This document shows positions 63,986 to 64,000 of a stretch of 64,000 nucleotides of DNA, in pieces. The translations under genes and the position numbers were made by a program. The DNA comes from Ambrosia x helenae (lineage: Eukaryota; Streptophyta; Magnoliopsida; Asterales; Asteraceae): positions 88,663,769-88,727,768 of the forward strand of contig CM061232.1 of assembly GCA_030844895.1 (NCBI GenBank), in the 5' to 3' direction. The notes under the pieces were generated by a model. That model had not been told where the DNA came from and made no database searches. It worked only from the letters and a program-made list of their open reading frames with translations. Position 1 is the stretch's first letter. Every line of letters starts with the position of its first letter.

Positions 63986-64000
63986 TGTAACATCGCAAAA
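63986..64000 (+). mobile_element. Start of the E3 3' LTR (leaves the window)
   Basis: TGTAACATCGCAAAA, identical to the LTR starts at 1836, 27194 and 29967. Confidence 0.9.

Larger units (their letters stand above)
58719..64000 (+). mobile_element. E3: gag-reduced LTR element with a palindromic 5' LTR
   Basis: Inserted in the Sirevirus gag at 58718/58719. The 5' LTR region (58719-62544) ends in the family's normal 3' terminus followed by the PBS. The internal region (62545-63985) carries a mini-gag, the minisatellite and the polypurine tract. The 3' LTR starts at 63986 with the normal TGTAACATCGCAAAA and leaves the window. The left end of the 5' LTR does not match that normal start. The TSD cannot be tested because the right end is missing; the left candidate is GCTTT (58714-58718). 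Confidence 0.85.

Overview
The window is plant nuclear DNA, most probably from an asterid of the daisy family (Asteraceae). That placement is an inference from the styles of the Ty3/gypsy and Sirevirus proteins, not a database match. It is heterochromatin-like and contains almost only transposable elements, nested in one another and in AT-rich decayed DNA. I see no intact ordinary host gene. There are no rRNA genes, no CRISPR arrays and no bacterial-style operons.

Layout. 1-4503: right part of a gag-only LTR element (E1) with a 2.67-kb 3' LTR, inserted in an Athila-like element on the minus strand (4504 to about 8.6 kb). About 8.6-10.1 kb: an LTR-like block on the plus strand carrying a Tourist-like MITE. 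10.1-12.0 kb: AT-rich relic DNA. 12.0-37.7 kb: a nested tower. A decayed gag-pol gypsy element on the minus strand (G3; pol and gag at 15.85-20.34 kb, PBS and 5' LTR at 33.2-35.75 kb) is split by a gag-only relative (G2, 20434-32671, TSD CCATC). One LTR of G2 is in turn split by a very young element (E2, 27194-31287, TSD ATTAG). A 3.8-kb block (LTR plus flank, including a 1.1-kb Mutator-like composite with a 9-bp TSD) is present on both sides of the G3 internal region, which indicates a segmental duplication. 37.7-47.7 kb: AT-rich DNA with a 705-codon orphan ORF related to the post-pol ORF of Sireviruses, and a multi-exon RPA70-like pseudogene. 48.4-58.7 kb: a Sirevirus-type copia element on the minus strand with LTR, env-position ORF, long spacer, pol, protease and gag. 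58719-64000: a third family-1 element (E3) inserted in the Sirevirus gag. Its 5' LTR is a large inverted repeat, and its gag has lost the capsid region in frame.

How the parts relate. E1, E2 and E3 share LTR ends, a tRNA-iMet-type PBS, a hairpin plus polypurine tract, and a 30-bp minisatellite, but have no pol. They must depend on proteins supplied in trans. G2 is the gag-only partner of the G3 type, because the two share gag homology, LTR ends and an intron in gag. The most striking signals are: (i) splice-site pairs inside the LTRs of three gypsy families; (ii) short family-specific motifs, reiterated in both orientations, beside the LTR TATA box and again in the transcribed leader; (iii) Pol III A/B-box tRNA-like blocks on both sides of the LTR promoter; (iv) the palindromic LTR of E3; (v) the composite MITE pair that moved as one unit; and (vi) the orphan 705-aa ORF.
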